From GCA-2684655 sp045105235 (lineage in GTDB: Bacteria > Planctomycetota > UBA1135 > UBA2386), in NCBI GenBank assembly GCA_045105235.1, contig JBGCDH010000002.1, forward strand, positions 124,001 to 188,000: DNA of 64,000 nucleotides, read 5' to 3'. The notes under the pieces were generated by a model. It did no database searches and was not told the origin of the DNA. It was given only the letters and a program-made list of their open reading frames with translations. This document shows, one piece after another, positions 62,478-64,000 of this stretch (within the stretch, counting starts at the first letter, position 1; every line of letters starts with the position of its first letter). The position numbers were made by a program, and so were the translations under genes.

Positions 62478-64000
62478 TTGCGCTCGGTGTCGCTGGCGGC
62501 GGTAGCCGCGGCCGCGCTCGCCTTCGCGCCACTTGCAACGCCACTTTGCGCGCAAGTCCCACCGCCGCCAAGCGGCGGCGCGCAGGATCCACAGGCGCCT
62601 CTGCCCGGCGGCAATCCATCGTCGCGCGTCCGTCCGCTGCCGACCATCAGCGGCGAGCTCTACTTCGAGCAGGCGGTCCAGGCGATGAAGGGCAAGTCGG
62701 TACGCTCGATCCAGATTACGCGTTCGGATGCCGCCGGTGGAGCTTCCTCGCCGCTCGACGCGGCGTCGTCGGAGTCGATTGTGCGGGCGCTCGAAACGCG
62801 CGTCGGCCAGGCATTCGCGCCGCGCAAAGTCTCAGCCGACTGCGCCACCCTGTGGAACGAGCGGCGATTGGTCGTGCGCGCCTACGCCGAAGAGGTCGAC
62901 GACGAGATCGTCGTCACCTTCCAGGTGGACCTCGAGATCGAGGTCTACGAAGAGGTGTTCTTCCCGGGGATCGAGCACTTCGATCTGCAAACCGTGCATG
63001 CGTTGCTTGGCTACTACCCTGGGCGCCGCACGACGCGCACCGAGGCCGAGGCCATGAAGAAGCTGCTGCTTGCCCGCTACCGGCGCGACGGCTTCGCCTT
63101 CTGCAACATCGTGCTGTCCGATGAGGTCCTGCCGAACCAGGCGCTGCCCGCTGGCGGCGGAGCGAGTTCGGGCGACCTCAGCCCACGCAGCGCGCTGCGG
63201 ATTGTCGTCGACGAAGGTCCCAAGGTGACGGTTCGCGACATCACGTTTACCGGCAACCGCTCGTTTGCGGGGCACCCGGTGCTCGGCCTGTTTGGCATGG
63301 ACGGCTATCTGGTGCGGGACGCGCGCATCGAAAGCGATCCGGCGCGCGGCTTCATCCGCGGCGGCGCCTTCAGCCGCGAGCTGCTCGAAGAGGACCTCGA
63401 CCGGCTGCGCCTGTTCTACCGCAGCCGCGGGTTTCTCGAGGCTACGGTCGATCTTGCCGACGTGCGCTTCAGTCCGGGGCGCGCCAGCGTCGACCTGTCG
63501 TTCGCCGTGGTCGAAGGGCCGCGCTACCGCATCCGGTCGGTCAAGGTCCAGCACGTCAACCCCGACCAGGGGCCGCCGTTCGAGGAGCCGCTCTACGAGG
63601 CGGGCGAAATCGCCGAAGAGCTCAAGACCAAGGTCGGCGAGTTCTACGACAACGACCGGCTGCGCCGCGACCAGCAGGCGATCGAAGAGTTCTACGGGCG
63701 CCGCGGCCACCCGTCGGCGTCGTTCCCGGGCATGCGTGCGCAGGCGCGCCAGGCCTGCCAGGTCTTTCCGCCGCTCGAGATCTACGCCGAAGGCCCCGAG
63801 GTCGACATTGTCTTCCAGGTCAGCGAAGGCAAGCCCAAGCGCCTGCGCGACATCGTCGTGCGCGGCAACCGCTTCACGCGGGACAAGGTGATCCGGCGCA
63901 ACTTCCGCGTGCTGCCGGGCGAGCGCATCGACATGCTCGAAGTGCGCCGCGCGCTGCGACGGATCGAAAACACGCGCTTCTTCCAGGACCCGGTATCGCT
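62478..64000 (+). CDS. BamA/Omp85-like outer-membrane assembly protein (N-terminal part, cut by window edge)
   Basis: At least 507 residues, still open at the right edge. A signal peptide (starting RSVSLAAVAAAALAFAPLAT) is followed by POTRA-type repeats, with strand-helix-helix-strand patterns: TVHALLGYYPGRRTTRTEAE, then VTVRDITFTGNRSFAGHPVL, and FYRSRGFLEATVDLADV. The next repeat has YRIRSVKVQHVNPDQGPP, and a final one RLRDIVVRGNRFTRDKVIRR with RVLPGERIDMLEV. The GN.(R/T).....(I/L)R.....pG........ signature is Omp85-like. The barrel is beyond the window. TTG 62478 and GTG 62487 are the only starts in frame before the upstream repeat, and the former gives a basic n-region. It is probably the BamA or a paralogous Omp85. 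Confidence 0.85.
   Translation, partial: MRSVSLAAVAAAALAFAPLATPLCAQVPPPPSGGAQDPQAPLPGGNPSSRVRPLPTISGELYFEQAVQAMKGKSVRSIQITRSDAAGGASSPLDAASSESIVRALETRVGQAFAPRKVSADCATLWNERRLVVRAYAEEVDDEIVVTFQVDLEIEVYEEVFFPGIEHFDLQTVHALLGYYPGRRTTRTEAEAMKKLLLARYRRDGFAFCNIVLSDEVLPNQALPAGGGASSGDLSPRSALRIVVDEGPKVTVRDITFTGNRSFAGHPVLGLFGMDGYLVRDARIESDPARGFIRGGAFSRELLEEDLDRLRLFYRSRGFLEATVDLADVRFSPGRASVDLSFAVVEGPRYRIRSVKVQHVNPDQGPPFEEPLYEAGEIAEELKTKVGEFYDNDRLRRDQQAIEEFYGRRGHPSASFPGMRAQARQACQVFPPLEIYAEGPEVDIVFQVSEGKPKRLRDIVVRGNRFTRDKVIRRNFRVLPGERIDMLEVRRALRRIENTRFFQDPVS

Overview
The window is GC-rich (I judge roughly two-thirds G+C), densely packed, Gram-negative-type bacterial chromosome. It carries a BamA-type POTRA protein, a TolC-like outer-membrane lipoprotein and many signal peptides. 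Two cassettes pair an ECF sigma factor with an exported CHAT protease, and several large proteins carry very acidic linkers. This style is common in Planctomycetota, and that is my best guess. The phylum is inferred from gene content, because no rRNA or tRNA is present. I see no CRISPR array, prophage or classical insertion sequence.

Layout. 0-9.5 kb: a chemoreceptor cut by the left edge, a GT-C glycosyltransferase-like membrane protein, an exported tandem beta-carbonic-anhydrase-like protein with a His-rich tail, elongation factor G, a pterin synthase-like enzyme and two small cupins. 9.5-10.6 kb: a gene-free kilobase with two terminator-like hairpins, then copy A of a dispersed repeat. 10.6-19.6 kb: a UDP-galactopyranose-mutase-like flavoenzyme, an MFS transporter, a PDZ lipoprotein, MutM, methylmalonyl-CoA epimerase overlapping an acyl-CoA carboxylase beta subunit, an SGNH hydrolase and a CIA30-DUF4174 fusion. 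19.8-33 kb: two paralogous cassettes of ECF sigma, one-pass membrane anti-sigma-like protein and exported, membrane-anchored CHAT protease. They are separated by a Gfo/Idh/MocA oxidoreductase and bracketed by two secreted repeat proteins. 33-40.5 kb: an M14 carboxypeptidase, a gene interrupted by an in-frame TGA, biotin carboxylase plus biotin carrier protein, a small graveyard of gene fragments, and a CWC-mutarotase fusion. 40.5-48.8 kb: an acidic coiled-coil membrane protein, PTS enzyme I overlapping a four-repeat Myb-like DNA-binding protein, then a STAS / histidine kinase / receiver / HD-type signalling run. 48.8-54.9 kb: a complete tripartite MacAB-TolC-like export operon. 55.1-64 kb: CoaB-type synthetase, FtsK, an FtsK paralogue without motor, DnaB, and a BamA-like protein running off the right edge.

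How genes work together. The epimerase, carboxyltransferase, biotin carboxylase and biotin carrier genes sit in two loci 20 kb apart but together make a complete propionyl/acyl-CoA carboxylase route towards methylmalonyl-CoA. In the sigma/CHAT cassettes, overlapping stops and starts suggest coupled synthesis of sigma factor and membrane partner, with the CHAT protease a plausible releaser of the sigma factor. The FtsK pair beside dnaB suggests a chromosome-processing locus.

The observations I rate highest are: the duplicated sigma / anti-sigma / CHAT system; a roughly 130-186 bp inverted-repeat element in three copies whose terminal TAG serves as the stop codon of every gene that abuts it; a motor-less FtsK paralogue; a carbonic anhydrase whose two domains carry complementary active-site losses; and an in-frame TGA followed by a hairpin that could mark a selenoprotein or a broken gene.
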